A stretch of 64,000 bases of DNA from Clostridia bacterium (GTDB lineage: Bacteria; Bacillota; Clostridia; Acetivibrionales; JAFADI01): assembly GCA_026418695.1 (NCBI GenBank), contig JAOAAU010000007.1, forward strand, positions 1 through 64,000. Direction: 5' to 3'. How positions within the stretch are numbered: the first letter of the stretch is position 1; the number at the start of each line of letters is the position of its first letter. Below are positions 53,095 through 61,963 of the stretch, one piece after another. The notes beneath the pieces were generated by a model. It saw only the letters and a list, made by a program, of their open reading frames with translations. It did not search any database and was not told the origin of the DNA. The translations under genes and the position numbers were made by a program.

Positions 53095-53544
53095 TTATAC
53101 CAGTACTTTAACAACAACCTTTCTGACCTTTTGCTTTGTTGACGCCTGAATACCCGGCATATGAGCATCCTCAGGAAACAGAATCATAAACTGACCTTTT
53201 TTAACCTCCATAAAATGCCCTTCTCCTTGAAAAAACTGTATGTCCTTATCAGGATTGTAATCCTGGGAACCGTTCATTTGTGATAAGCTTGCAAAGCCGA
53301 TCCTTTCTTCTCCATCGGCTACATACTGAATGTCGATATACTTTCTATGTGCCTCCCATTTTCCTTCCTCAATGGGTTTGGTCTCATACTCCTGCACCAG
53401 TGCATATACTTCATCCCCCTGAATCGGATATCTTCCAGGCTCCATCGCAATAAAATCGTTATCATGAAGAAATTGCAGAGCAATATTCAGCCTTGAGCCT
53501 TGAGCTGTATATAGTTTTGAATTTTTAATATAGTCGAAAATCAT
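53095..53544 (-). CDS. YhcH/YjgK/YiaL-family cupin-like protein
   Basis: The protein has 149 aa, the full length of DUF386. The metal-binding HRKYIDIQYV and the second half PEDAHMPGIQ are conserved. Members occur in uronate, sialic acid and 2,3-diketogulonate loci, often proposed to be anomerases or isomerases. It is in the kdu operon between kduD and the LUD gene. Confidence 0.92.
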   Translation of the reverse strand: MIFDYIKNSKLYTAQGSRLNIALQFLHDNDFIAMEPGRYPIQGDEVYALVQEYETKPIEEGKWEAHRKYIDIQYVADGEERIGFASLSQMNGSQDYNPDKDIQFFQGEGHFMEVKKGQFMILFPEDAHMPGIQASTKQKVRKVVVKVLV

Positions 53545-53627
53545 TTTCCCTACCTCACTTTTTCAAATTTGGAAAAAGAAAAGGAGAAGGCTTGTTGATT
53601 CAATCCTTCTCCTTCGTAGTAATTCAA

Positions 53628-54389
53628 TCACCTTGCAAGCCATCCGCCATCCACTGCTACGATATATCCGTTCACATAGTCCGAGGCAGGAGACGCAAGG
53701 AATACAGCCGGTCCCATTAAATCCTCCGGCAAACCCCATCTTCCCGCAGGAATTCTTTCCAGTATAGCAGCACTTCTATCCTGGTCCGCTCTCAGTGGTG
53801 CAGTATTGTTTGTAGCCATATATCCTGGTGCAATGGCATTGATGTTGATGTTGTGCTTTGCCCATTCGTTGGCCATCGCCCTTGTGATTCCCATAACACC
53901 GCTCTTGCTTGCAGTATAGGAAGGCACCCGGATTCCTCCCTGAAAGGAAAGCATGGAGGCGATATTGATGATTTTACCGCCGGTTCCCTGCTTGATGTAC
54001 TGTTTTGCTGCAGCCTGGCTGAAAAAGAAAACCGTCTTGACGTTGATATTCATTACATCATCCCAGTCTTTTTCAGTAAAGTTGATGGCATCCTCTCTCC
54101 GGATGATTCCTGCATTGTTTACAAGGATATCCACTTTCCCGAACTTTTCAACAGCGCTATCGATGATTCCCTGAATGGGTTCAACACTCATGAGGTTTGC
54201 CTTGATTCCAAGGAATTTTCTTCCCATGGCCTCAATCTTTTCCTGGGTTTCAGGCATTTCCACATAATCCACCCCAACGATATCCGCACCAGCTTCTGCA
54301 AAAGCAAGGGACATTCCCTGTCCAAGACCCGTGCTGGCTCCGGTTACGATTGCTACTTTACCGTCTAATTTAAATTTATCCAATATCAT
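53628..54389 (-). CDS. kduD: 2-dehydro-3-deoxy-D-gluconate 5-dehydrogenase (SDR)
   Basis: The protein has 253 aa. The SDR nucleotide motif TGASTGLGQGMS is at the start, NNAG at about 90, the catalytic Ser in IINIASM and YTASKSG (Tyr/Lys). PAGRWGLPEDLMGPAVFLASPASDYVNG is typical of KduD. It reduces 2,5-diketo-3-deoxygluconate to KDG with NADH. It sits directly after kduI in the operon. Confidence 0.94.
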   Translation of the reverse strand: MILDKFKLDGKVAIVTGASTGLGQGMSLAFAEAGADIVGVDYVEMPETQEKIEAMGRKFLGIKANLMSVEPIQGIIDSAVEKFGKVDILVNNAGIIRREDAINFTEKDWDDVMNINVKTVFFFSQAAAKQYIKQGTGGKIINIASMLSFQGGIRVPSYTASKSGVMGITRAMANEWAKHNININAIAPGYMATNNTAPLRADQDRSAAILERIPAGRWGLPEDLMGPAVFLASPASDYVNGYIVAVDGGWLAR

Positions 54390-54431
54390 TGTAAAACCTC
54401 CTTTAAATTAATTTAAAACCCTATCATGTTA

Positions 54432-54509
54432 GGGCGGATAGGATCGTCCGCCCCTACATTAATCATATCCGTTTAAATTCATTCACATGGGCGAGCCGAT
54501 GTCTCGCCC
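54432..54509. repeat. Two GC-rich palindromes between kduI and kduD
   Basis: GGGCGGA (54432-54438)/TCCGCCC (54447-54453) and GGGCGAG (54489-54495)/CTCGCCC (54503-54509), each followed by CTAC. They resemble the dispersed GTAGGGGCGG-type repeats of Clostridia. Confidence 0.7.
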
Positions 54510-54515
54510 CTACGA

Positions 54516-55343
54516 TTATTTTAAATCCTTCATAGCTACTGCATCCATATCGGAGAACACCTGGTTTTCTCCTACCATCCCCCAGATAAAGGTATAATTT
54601 CTGGTACCACAGCCTGAGTGAATGGACCAGCTTGGAGATATTACTGCTTCCTCATTCCTCATTACGATATGTCTTGTCTCTGTAGGCTCACCCATGTAGT
54701 GGAATACGACAGCATCCTCCGGCATGTTGAAATATAAATAGACTTCCATTCTTCTGTCATGGGTATGACAAGGCATGGTGTTCCAAACACTTCCGGGTTC
54801 GAGGATGGTCATTCCCATGACCAACTGGCAGCTCTTCACACCCGCTGGATGAATGTATTTGTAGATGGTCCTTTGGTTGGATTCCGCCAGGGATCCCATT
54901 TTGGCAGGTTCCGCCTTGCTGATTTCAATCTTTTCTATGGGATACGACTTGTGGGCAGGCGCGCTGTTGAAATAGAACTTCGCCGGGTTCTTTGAATCCT
55001 CACTGGAGAAGATGATTTCCTTTGAACCCATGCCGATATACAAGCCGTCCCTGGTTTCAAGATCATACTTTACTCCGTCAACCGCAACGGTTCCTTTAGG
55101 TCCGATATTGATAATTCCCATTTCTCTTCTTTCAAGGAAGTATTCGGCTCGCAGTTCTTTGCCTGCTTCCAATGTAATCGGGCTGACAGGACACGCGGAT
55201 CCTGTAATGATTCTGTCTACATGACTGTAAACCGTCTTGATTTCTCCAGGTGTGAACAATCCCTGGATCAGGAACTCCTCACGCAGTCTGGCTGTATCAT
55301 AGGTTTTTACGTCTTTTGGATTTGCCGCATTTCTGATTTCCAT
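54516..55343 (-). CDS. kduI: 5-dehydro-4-deoxy-D-glucuronate isomerase
   Basis: The protein has 275 aa. The metal-binding cupin motif HTHDRRMEVYLYF, then HSGCGTRNYTFIWGM, and ARLREEFLIQGLF near the N-terminus are KduI signatures. It converts DKI to 2,5-diketo-3-deoxygluconate, the step after KdgF or spontaneous ring opening of unsaturated uronates. Confidence 0.97.
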   Translation of the reverse strand: MEIRNAANPKDVKTYDTARLREEFLIQGLFTPGEIKTVYSHVDRIITGSACPVSPITLEAGKELRAEYFLERREMGIINIGPKGTVAVDGVKYDLETRDGLYIGMGSKEIIFSSEDSKNPAKFYFNSAPAHKSYPIEKIEISKAEPAKMGSLAESNQRTIYKYIHPAGVKSCQLVMGMTILEPGSVWNTMPCHTHDRRMEVYLYFNMPEDAVVFHYMGEPTETRHIVMRNEEAVISPSWSIHSGCGTRNYTFIWGMVGENQVFSDMDAVAMKDLK

Positions 55344-55384
55344 GTTTAAACCTCCTATTAATTATTACCCCCTCCGCTTTGCTC

Positions 55385-55418
55385 GTCCCCCTAACAGGGG
55401 GACCACACCTCTGGTGTG
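55385..55418. repeat. Double hairpin between kdgK and kduI
   Basis: GTCCCCC/GGGGGAC (55385-55403) and CACACC/GGTGTG (55404-55418) follow each other. They may be a processing or stability element, or a dispersed repeat. Confidence 0.6.
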
Positions 55419-55437
55419 GGGGTCATTTTTAGTTTCG

Positions 55438-56538
55438 TTATCTTTGTACTCTTGCGCCTGCGCCTTTCATCAAGCTTTCCACTTCTTTCAGGCTGGCCAT
55501 GGAGGTATCACCGGGTGTTGTCATCGCCAATGCTCCATGAGCTGCTCCATAATTCACTGCCTTCAACGGATCTCCGGCAGTCATCAGTCCATACACAAGA
55601 CCTGATGCAAAGCTGTCTCCGCCGCCAACTCTGTCGAAGATTTCAAGAGCATCGTAATCATTTGCTTTGTAAATCTGTCCGTCTGCCCAGCAAATAGCAC
55701 TCCAGTCATTGACGGTCGCAGACCTTACAGTTCTTAATGTAGTCGCTACTACCTTGAAATTTGGATAGGTCTTTACAACCTCATTGATCATCTTTTTGTA
55801 GCCGTCGAGATTCAATTCTTTGAGATTCTCATCATTTCCTTCTACCTCAAAGCCAAGGCAGGCTGTAAAGTCCTCTTCGTTTCCAATCATTACATCTACA
55901 TATTTTGCAATTTCCTTATTCACTTCCTGTGCTCTTGCCTTGCCCCCGATGGAGCTCCACAGGGAAGGTCTGTAGTTCAAATCATAGGAAACAATCGTTC
56001 CATACTTCTTTGCTGTCTGTACTGCTTCAATAACCACATCCGGAGTGGTGTCCGAAAGTGCAGCGAAGATTCCGCCGGTATGGAACCATCTTGCTCCGAG
56101 TGTCCCGAAGATATACTCCCAATCGATATCTCCTTTTTTCAGCTGAGATGCCGCTGTATTGCCACGGTCAGAAACGCCTAAAGCACCTCTTACCCCAAAG
56201 CCTCTTTCTGTAAAATTGAAACCATTTCTTACAGTTCTTCCGATCCCATCATAGGGCACCCATTTAATAAGGGATACGTCCACGCCGCCCTGCATGATGA
56301 AATCTTCGACCAGTCTGCCGATATCATTGTCTGCGAATGCTGTGACCACTGCAACATTCATACCGAAACATTTTCTAAGTCCACGGGATACGTTATATTC
56401 TCCCCCGCCTTCCCAGACTTTGAATTCTCTTGCATTCTTGATCCTGCCTTCTCCGGGATCAAAACGAAGCATGACTTCTCCCAGGGAAATGCAATCATAT
56501 TTACAGCTATCCTTTGATTTTATGCTTAGCACTGTCAT
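55438..56538 (-). CDS. kdgK: 2-dehydro-3-deoxygluconokinase (PfkB family)
   Basis: The protein has 366 aa. GGGEYNVSRGLRKCFG is the N-terminal substrate motif and RVGGGDSFASGLVYGLM is PfkB signature 2 with the catalytic Asp. It phosphorylates KDG to KDPG. The specificity is assigned from the kdgA-kdgK-kduI-kduD order rather than from sequence alone. It follows kdgA by 25 nt. Confidence 0.92.
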   Translation of the reverse strand: MTVLSIKSKDSCKYDCISLGEVMLRFDPGEGRIKNAREFKVWEGGGEYNVSRGLRKCFGMNVAVVTAFADNDIGRLVEDFIMQGGVDVSLIKWVPYDGIGRTVRNGFNFTERGFGVRGALGVSDRGNTAASQLKKGDIDWEYIFGTLGARWFHTGGIFAALSDTTPDVVIEAVQTAKKYGTIVSYDLNYRPSLWSSIGGKARAQEVNKEIAKYVDVMIGNEEDFTACLGFEVEGNDENLKELNLDGYKKMINEVVKTYPNFKVVATTLRTVRSATVNDWSAICWADGQIYKANDYDALEIFDRVGGGDSFASGLVYGLMTAGDPLKAVNYGAAHGALAMTTPGDTSMASLKEVESLMKGAGARVQR

Positions 56539-56563
56539 ATGAAATCCTCCATCAATTCTATGA

Positions 56564-57211
56564 TTACTTGGTTCTTGCCTGCTTTACATTCTCAACAAAT
56601 TGTTTTCCAATATCCGCAATGGATTTATAATCACCTTTTTTTGCTCCAGCAGTGAGGTTTCCTCCTACACCAACGGCAACACACCCTGCCTTGATCCATT
56701 CAGCCACATTCTCCAGACTGACACCACCCGTAGGCATCAGCTTTGCCTGAGGAATCGGTCCTTTGACTGCTTTAATGATTGCTGGTCCGAAGAGTTCTCC
56801 AGGGAATATCTTTACGATGTCGGCTCCAGCTTCTAAGCATTCAACCACTTCCTTAATGGTCATTGCACCCGGCATACAAGGTACCTGATAGCGGTTACAG
56901 AGCGTTACAACATCCTTATTAAGACATGGGCTGACAATATATTTTGCACCTGCCAGGATCGCTGCTCTTGCAGTTTCAGTATCCAGAACCGTACCTGCTC
57001 CTACGAGGATTTCTCCTCCTGCATATACTTCAGCAAGCTTTTTGATAACATCTACCGCCCCGGGTACTGTAAATGTAATTTCAATACCCGCAATTCCGGC
57101 TTCAACACAAGCATCTGCAATCTTGATTGCCTGCTCCGCATTCTCTGCTCTTACTACGGCAACAACACCACAGTCGCAGATTTTTTTAATGACCGCATTC
57201 TTATCCATCAT
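56564..57211 (-). CDS. kdgA: 2-dehydro-3-deoxyphosphogluconate aldolase
   Basis: The protein has 215 aa and starts with AGGAGG upstream. The class I aldolase fold shows the catalytic Glu in GIEITFTVPGA, GAGTVLDTETARAAILAGA and the Schiff-base Lys in DIVKIFPGELFGP. It cleaves KDPG to pyruvate and glyceraldehyde-3-phosphate. It is the first gene of the operon, with an IclR-type operator 25 nt upstream of the start. Confidence 0.95.
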   Translation of the reverse strand: MMDKNAVIKKICDCGVVAVVRAENAEQAIKIADACVEAGIAGIEITFTVPGAVDVIKKLAEVYAGGEILVGAGTVLDTETARAAILAGAKYIVSPCLNKDVVTLCNRYQVPCMPGAMTIKEVVECLEAGADIVKIFPGELFGPAIIKAVKGPIPQAKLMPTGGVSLENVAEWIKAGCVAVGVGGNLTAGAKKGDYKSIADIGKQFVENVKQARTK

Positions 57212-57235
57212 TTCAACCTCCTAATGTTTCATAAT

Positions 57236-57252
57236 GTGAAACGTCGTTTCAC
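57236..57252. promoter_or_regulatory. IclR/KdgR-type operator of the kdgA operon
   Basis: GTGAAACGTCGTTTCAC is a palindrome of GTGAAAC and GTTTCAC around GTC. It overlaps the expected transcription start, just downstream of TATACT/TATAAA (about 57257-57270) on the minus strand. It resembles the enterobacterial KdgR box (TGAAAC-N-GTTTCA), and a related site lies in front of the IclR gene. Confidence 0.8.
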
Positions 57253-57406
57253 TTTTATAGTATAAAAGTTGGCTTTACGAATTAAGGCTATGGTACACCT
57301 CTACAGCAAAGCCTATTGCTAGACTCTTTTAAATTCACTAATAGAAAACAAACCAATGTAGAATTACATTTTCCTACTCTTTTTTCCTACTCTTCAAAAA
57401 GAATTT

Positions 57407-58171
57407 TTATTTTTTATATCCTAATCTATTTGAAATTTTAAATGCAATGTTGGAAACCAACTCACCAAATTCTTGGTCCTTTTCTTTTGTCACAACCGAT
57501 GCCGGGCCTGAAATACTAAGCGCTGCAATGACCTTCCCCCTGTAGTCCAATACAGGAGCAGCAATGCACCGGATTCCTTCATCGTGTTCCTCGTCATCGA
57601 TCGACCAACCTGTGATCCTTACTTTTTTAATCTGTCGGATTAATTCGCTTCTGTCTGTCAGAGTATTGTCCGTCAGTCTTGTTAAACTGCAATTGGAAAC
57701 AATTCTGTCCAACTCATCATCAGTAAGCCCTGATAATAAACTTTTCCCAAGTGCCGAGCAGTAAACCGGGATTCTTCGGCCAATCTGAGAATACAGCCGG
57801 ATGTTGCTTACCACATCTACTTTCTCGATATAGATGGCATCCGCGCCCTCTAGAATTGCCAAATGGGTGGTAAGATTGAGTTTTGAAGTCAACTCCCACA
57901 AATAGGGCCTTGCTTCGGTCTTGAGCTCTACATTACTCAAATGTACACTGCTTAACTCAACCATCTTCAGCCCGATTTTATATAATCCATTGTTGGAAAT
58001 CTTCTCAATGTATCCTCTTTCAGCCAAGGCTGAGAGGATTCGATGAACCGTACTTTTATGAAGGCTGAGCCTGTTCCCGATCTCGGTAACACCCAGTCCT
58101 TCCTTTTCAGTTGCAAGTAGTTCAAGAATATCTAATGCTCTTTCAATAACCTGAATCGATTTTTCTGACAT
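57407..58171 (-). CDS. IclR-family regulator, KdgR-like
   Basis: A 254-aa protein from ATG 58169-58171 after GAGAGATGG; upstream in-frame methionines lack an RBS. The N-terminal winged HTH (RALDILELLATEKEGLGVTE ... STVHRILSAL) and the C-terminal effector domain (YCSALGKSLLSGL, DDEEHDEGIRCIAAPV) match IclR/KdgR. In this setting it should repress kdgA-kdgK-kduI-kduD and respond to KDG or KDPG. It is separated from kdgA by 195 nt on the same strand. Confidence 0.92.
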   Translation of the reverse strand: MSEKSIQVIERALDILELLATEKEGLGVTEIGNRLSLHKSTVHRILSALAERGYIEKISNNGLYKIGLKMVELSSVHLSNVELKTEARPYLWELTSKLNLTTHLAILEGADAIYIEKVDVVSNIRLYSQIGRRIPVYCSALGKSLLSGLTDDELDRIVSNCSLTRLTDNTLTDRSELIRQIKKVRITGWSIDDEEHDEGIRCIAAPVLDYRGKVIAALSISGPASVVTKEKDQEFGELVSNIAFKISNRLGYKK

Positions 58172-58191
58172 ACCATCTCTCGTTTCGCATT

Positions 58192-58208
58192 GTGATACAG
58201 CGTTTCGT
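58192..58208. promoter_or_regulatory. IclR/KdgR-type operator in front of the IclR gene
   Basis: GTGATACAGCGTTTCGT keeps the GTGANAC-N3-GTTTC layout of the site 57236-57252. It is 20 nt upstream of the IclR start, so autoregulation is likely. Confidence 0.6.
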
Positions 58209-58282
58209 ATACTAATATTATATTCCATAATTCCATATTTATCAAGTCTTACAATAAATTTATCGCAGATCAACAAGCACTC

Positions 58283-58603
58283 TTATAAAAACTCTCTCCT
58301 GATCGGAGTAAAGACATCCAGAATCACTGAATCTTCAAGAGCTACCACTCCATGGGGGGTGCTGCTGGGAGCATAAAAACTGTCGCCCTGCTTTAATATC
58401 TTTTTTTCATTGCCAATGGTCACTTCAAAGCTTCCTTTGACGATATAGGAAACCTGTTCATGGACATGGGAATGGATTTCTCCGATACCGTCCTTCTTGA
58501 AGATCACTTCTACCATCATCAGAGAACCGCCATAGCCGAGAATTTTTCTCGAAATTTTCTCTTCTAGCTTTTTCACTTTCACTTGATCACTATCAACAAA
58601 CAT
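58283..58603 (-). CDS. kdgF: KdgF-like cupin
   Basis: A 106-aa protein from ATG 58601-58603; an upstream start adds 15 residues. The single cupin domain shows IHSHVHEQVSYIVKG (metal ligands) and GDSFYAPSSTPHGV. KdgF proteins open the ring of 4,5-unsaturated uronates to DKI, which KduI uses. Position between the IclR gene and the TRAP transporter fits, though a generic cupin cannot be ruled out. Confidence 0.85.
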   Translation of the reverse strand: MFVDSDQVKVKKLEEKISRKILGYGGSLMMVEVIFKKDGIGEIHSHVHEQVSYIVKGSFEVTIGNEKKILKQGDSFYAPSSTPHGVVALEDSVILDVFTPIRREFL

Positions 58604-58755
58604 TTCTATCCCACCCTCTGAAAATATTGGTTTGCTTTTATGAGACAAAGGCCCTTACATTGCAGCTATACAGCGCAACTTTTCAGGCCTGAGTCCCGCA
58701 TGGATATTATTATTCTAATTTCAAAATATCGACTTGATCCTTTATTTAGCTCCCC

Positions 58756-60051
58756 TTACTTTATGAAAAGCTTAGGTAAGAACAGTACCAAGTCAGGTAC
58801 ATAAGTAACAAGAAGCAATACAGCAATCATGGTTGCATAGAATGGGAGCATGGCTCTGATCATTTTCTCAATTGAGATTTTACCGACCGCGCAGCCAACG
58901 AACAATGCTGAGCCTACAGGAGGTGTACAAAGCCCGATTGCAAGGTTCAGGATCATAATGACACCAAAGTGAACCGGGTCAATCCCAAGCTTTGTAATCA
59001 CAGGGAACAGGATCGGAGTACATATAACAATCAGCGGCGCCATGTCCATGATACAGCCAAGAACAAGAAGCAATATGTTAATCAGAAGCAAAACAACATA
59101 CTTATTACTGCTTATAGATAGAAGTGCTTCTGTTGCCAGTGCAGGAACTCTCAAGTAAGCCATAATATATCCGAACGCAGAAGCCGTAGCGATCAGCGTC
59201 ATGACCATTGCCAGTGTCTTCAGGGATTTATACAATATTCCCTTCATCCTGCTCAATGGAATCTCACGGTAAACAAAGAATGTAACTATAAATGCATATA
59301 CTGCTGCGATTGCTGCTGATTCAGTAGCTGTGAATATTCCCGAAAGAACACCGCCCATGATAATAACTGCAGTAAATAGACCTAGAACAGCATCTTTTGT
59401 GTGTTTGATTGCCTGCCAGAGGGTTACCTTTTCTCCTTTCGGATAGCCTCTGTTAACTGCAATGACAAAGCTGGATATCATTAGTCCCACGCCTAAAAGG
59501 ATACCCGGCAGAGCGCCGGCCAGGAATAGAGCACCAACAGATACCCCCCCGGCTGCTACTGAATAGATAATCATATTATGGCTTGGAGGAATCAATACAC
59601 CTTGACATGCACCTGTGATGGTTACACCAACAGAATAGTCGGTATCATACCCCTTCTTCTTCATCATCGGTATCATGATAGAACCAATGGATGAAGCATC
59701 CGCCACTGCAGACCCGGATATACCGCCGAAAAACATACTTGCCAAAACATTTACCAGCGCCAATCCGCCGCGGAGTCTTCCAACAATGATATTTGAAAAC
59801 TCGATAAGTCTTCTTGACATACCGCCTTCACCCATCATTTCACCAGCAATGATAAAGAATGGGATGGCTAACAGTGCAAAGGATTGAATCCCCTTTACCA
59901 TCTGCTGTGAAATGATCAATAAAGGGATTTTGAGGTAAAAAGCAGTTACAATTGATGATAGTATCAATGATACTGATATCGGAACTCTTAAAACCAATAA
60001 TACTGCAAACACTCCAAATAATAACCAAATTGCTAAAGTCATATCAGGCAT
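58756..60051 (-). CDS. dctM: TRAP transporter large permease (DctM)
   Basis: A 431-aa protein from ATG 60049-60051, which overlaps the dctQ stop as ATGCCTGA and has AGGAGG upstream. About 12 TM helices of the DctM family (SMFFGGISGSAVADASSIGSIMIPMMKKKGYD, PPSHNMIIYSVAAGG). It is the Na+-coupled channel of a TRAP transporter. The substrate is probably a uronate or a related acid, from context. Confidence 0.95.
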   Translation of the reverse strand: MPDMTLAIWLLFGVFAVLLVLRVPISVSLILSSIVTAFYLKIPLLIISQQMVKGIQSFALLAIPFFIIAGEMMGEGGMSRRLIEFSNIIVGRLRGGLALVNVLASMFFGGISGSAVADASSIGSIMIPMMKKKGYDTDYSVGVTITGACQGVLIPPSHNMIIYSVAAGGVSVGALFLAGALPGILLGVGLMISSFVIAVNRGYPKGEKVTLWQAIKHTKDAVLGLFTAVIIMGGVLSGIFTATESAAIAAVYAFIVTFFVYREIPLSRMKGILYKSLKTLAMVMTLIATASAFGYIMAYLRVPALATEALLSISSNKYVVLLLINILLLVLGCIMDMAPLIVICTPILFPVITKLGIDPVHFGVIMILNLAIGLCTPPVGSALFVGCAVGKISIEKMIRAMLPFYATMIAVLLLVTYVPDLVLFLPKLFIK

Positions 60052-60565
60052 TGGTATGTTCACCTCCTGTAAAAATTCTTTCAAAGCTTTCGTCCTCTTT
60101 ATCTATCCCAAATAAATCCATGATGCTGTCATAGGCAATCAGTATTCCTGCAATCGGAGTAAAAATATATTCCATGGAGGAACGGAATCCGGTAGCCGGA
60201 AGGGTCGACATTAATCCATTTTCCACCAATAACCACCCATAATAGATCAGGACCATACTAAAAACGATAGTACACACATCCGTAATCTTATTAATCACAT
60301 TTTTCATCACTTTTTCAGAAAGCTTCATGGTAAAAAGTTCTATGGCGATATGCAATCTTTTCTTTACTCCGATGGCCATGGAAATCATACTGAACCAAAT
60401 CATCAGTATCAAGGATACTTCCTCTGCCCACGAAATGCTGAAACCCAGCAAGAACCTGCAGAAAACCTGAACACTTACGATTATGGTCATTGCCAGCAGC
60501 TGGACTACTCCGAAATACCCCATGAAAATATGAATTCCGTTAAATAGTTTTTTAATTATTTTCAT
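60044..60565 (-). CDS. dctQ: TRAP transporter small permease (DctQ)
   Basis: The protein has 173 aa with four TM helices, the typical DctQ size. The RFLLGFSISWAEEVSLILMIW segment is the family core. It overlaps dctM by 8 bp. Confidence 0.94.
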   Translation of the reverse strand: MKIIKKLFNGIHIFMGYFGVVQLLAMTIIVSVQVFCRFLLGFSISWAEEVSLILMIWFSMISMAIGVKKRLHIAIELFTMKLSEKVMKNVINKITDVCTIVFSMVLIYYGWLLVENGLMSTLPATGFRSSMEYIFTPIAGILIAYDSIMDLFGIDKEDESFERIFTGGEHTNA

Positions 60566-60684
60566 GTCCCCATCTCCTTTCTTTATATAGCTCTATAGGA
60601 ATTTTGATAGTTTCCATAGTATTTAGCATATTGTTATATGAAGTAATAATCAATTTAAGCATTTCTCCTATTTCCAGGATTATA

Positions 60685-60718
60685 GTGTTGAAGCCAGATC
60701 TAAATCCGGCTTCAACAC
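60685..60718 (-). terminator. Hairpin between dctP and dctQ
   Basis: GTGTTGAAGCC and GGCTTCAACAC form a perfect 11-bp stem, in the 190-nt gap between the binding protein and the permeases. No T run follows, so it may set the SBP/permease ratio by mRNA protection. Confidence 0.65.
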
Positions 60719-60757
60719 ATTTGTAAATATATATCCTATAGGGTAGTAACAGGGAAA

Positions 60758-61816
60758 TTATTTTGTTTCCTGAATTTTCTTTATGAGGTCTGCAAAGTCC
60801 TTAGCATCGTCATAGAGAGGAGCTACTGCCTTCTGGAATTCTGCTACAGTCTTATCGTCAAGGTAAGTGATCTTACAGCCTGCTGCTTTTGCTTTCTCTT
60901 CATCTTTCTTTTCCTGTTCGATCCACTTTGCCTTCTGGAATTCAATTGCTTCCTTAGCTGCAGCCCTTATTGCTTCCTGATCTTCCTTGGAAAGCTTATC
61001 CATGGTCTGCTTGCTGGCAACGGTGATTTCAGGAACCATTGTGTGTCTGTCAACGGTGTAGTTCTTAGCAACTTCAAAGTGGCTTGCAGAAATATAGCTT
61101 GGCCAGTTGTTTTCTGCACCGTCGATAACACCAGTCTGCAATGCACTATAAACATCTCCCATTGGCATTGGTGTCGGGGATGCGCCGAGAGCTTTTACAA
61201 GGCCCATCATCAGTTTGCTTTCCTGTACTCTTATCTTTAAACCTTTCAGATCCTCAACAGATTTGATTTCCTTCTTGGAGTTATAGAAACTTCTTGCACC
61301 GGCGTCATACCAGTTCAAGCCGACCATCTTCGCCTTTTCAACCGATTTTAACAGGTCATCACCGATCGGTCCCTGAAGAACCTTCCACATGTGTTCTCTA
61401 TCCCTATAAATATATGGGAGCTGGAGAACATTGAGTTCTTTTGCAAATTCAGCTACAGGAGATACACTGATTCTTGCAAAGTCGATGGCACCAAACTGTA
61501 CCTGTTCGATTACTGCTTTTTCTTGTCCTAACTGAGCGCCAAAATAAACTTCTACTTTGATACGGCCTTTCGTCTTTTCACCCACAAGTCTTGCAAATTC
61601 TTCATCCCCTAATTCGGTAGGGTATCCTTTCGGATGGATTTCAGCAAGTCTCAAAACAATCTGCTTTCCGTCCGGTTTAGGCGCTGGAGCAGCTTCCTTT
61701 GAAGCCTCTGCCTTTGCAGGTTCTGTTGACGCAGCCGGTTTGGATGCTCCACATCCAGCAAATACAGTAAGCAGTAACATGGTTGCAACCATCAGACAAA
61801 CGATCTTTCTTGCCAT
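60758..61816 (-). CDS. dctP: TRAP transporter substrate-binding lipoprotein (DctP)
   Basis: The protein has 352 aa; AAAGGAGGAACCG precedes the ATG. Lipobox FAGC at about residue 22, then an Ala/Lys/Glu tether. The mature DctP domain includes GRIKVEVYFGAQLGQEKAVI, the substrate arginine region in LKGLKIRVQESKLM, and TGVIDGAENNWPSY. Solute-binding proteins of this class bind organic and sugar acids; uronate is the best guess from the neighbouring kdg/kdu genes. Confidence 0.95.
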   Translation of the reverse strand: MARKIVCLMVATMLLLTVFAGCGASKPAASTEPAKAEASKEAAPAPKPDGKQIVLRLAEIHPKGYPTELGDEEFARLVGEKTKGRIKVEVYFGAQLGQEKAVIEQVQFGAIDFARISVSPVAEFAKELNVLQLPYIYRDREHMWKVLQGPIGDDLLKSVEKAKMVGLNWYDAGARSFYNSKKEIKSVEDLKGLKIRVQESKLMMGLVKALGASPTPMPMGDVYSALQTGVIDGAENNWPSYISASHFEVAKNYTVDRHTMVPEITVASKQTMDKLSKEDQEAIRAAAKEAIEFQKAKWIEQEKKDEEKAKAAGCKITYLDDKTVAEFQKAVAPLYDDAKDFADLIKKIQETK

Positions 61817-61890
61817 TTCGGTTCCTCCTTTAAGTATGTTGATGCTTTAATGTTACAGCTTTGAACCGATCAATTCACTAGAGTAAATTG

Positions 61891-61922
61891 TTGTTGATAT
61901 GATATTTTTGTTCTATCAACAA
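61891..61922. promoter_or_regulatory. Inverted repeat upstream of dctP
   Basis: TTGTTGATA (61891-61899) and TATCAACAA (61914-61922) are perfect inverted half-sites separated by 14 nt, 75-106 nt upstream of the dctP ATG. It may bind the adjacent AraC-type response regulator. Confidence 0.45.
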
Positions 61923-61963
61923 TTAAAAAGTGGAACTTCGACACGCCTATCACTATTTTGTGA

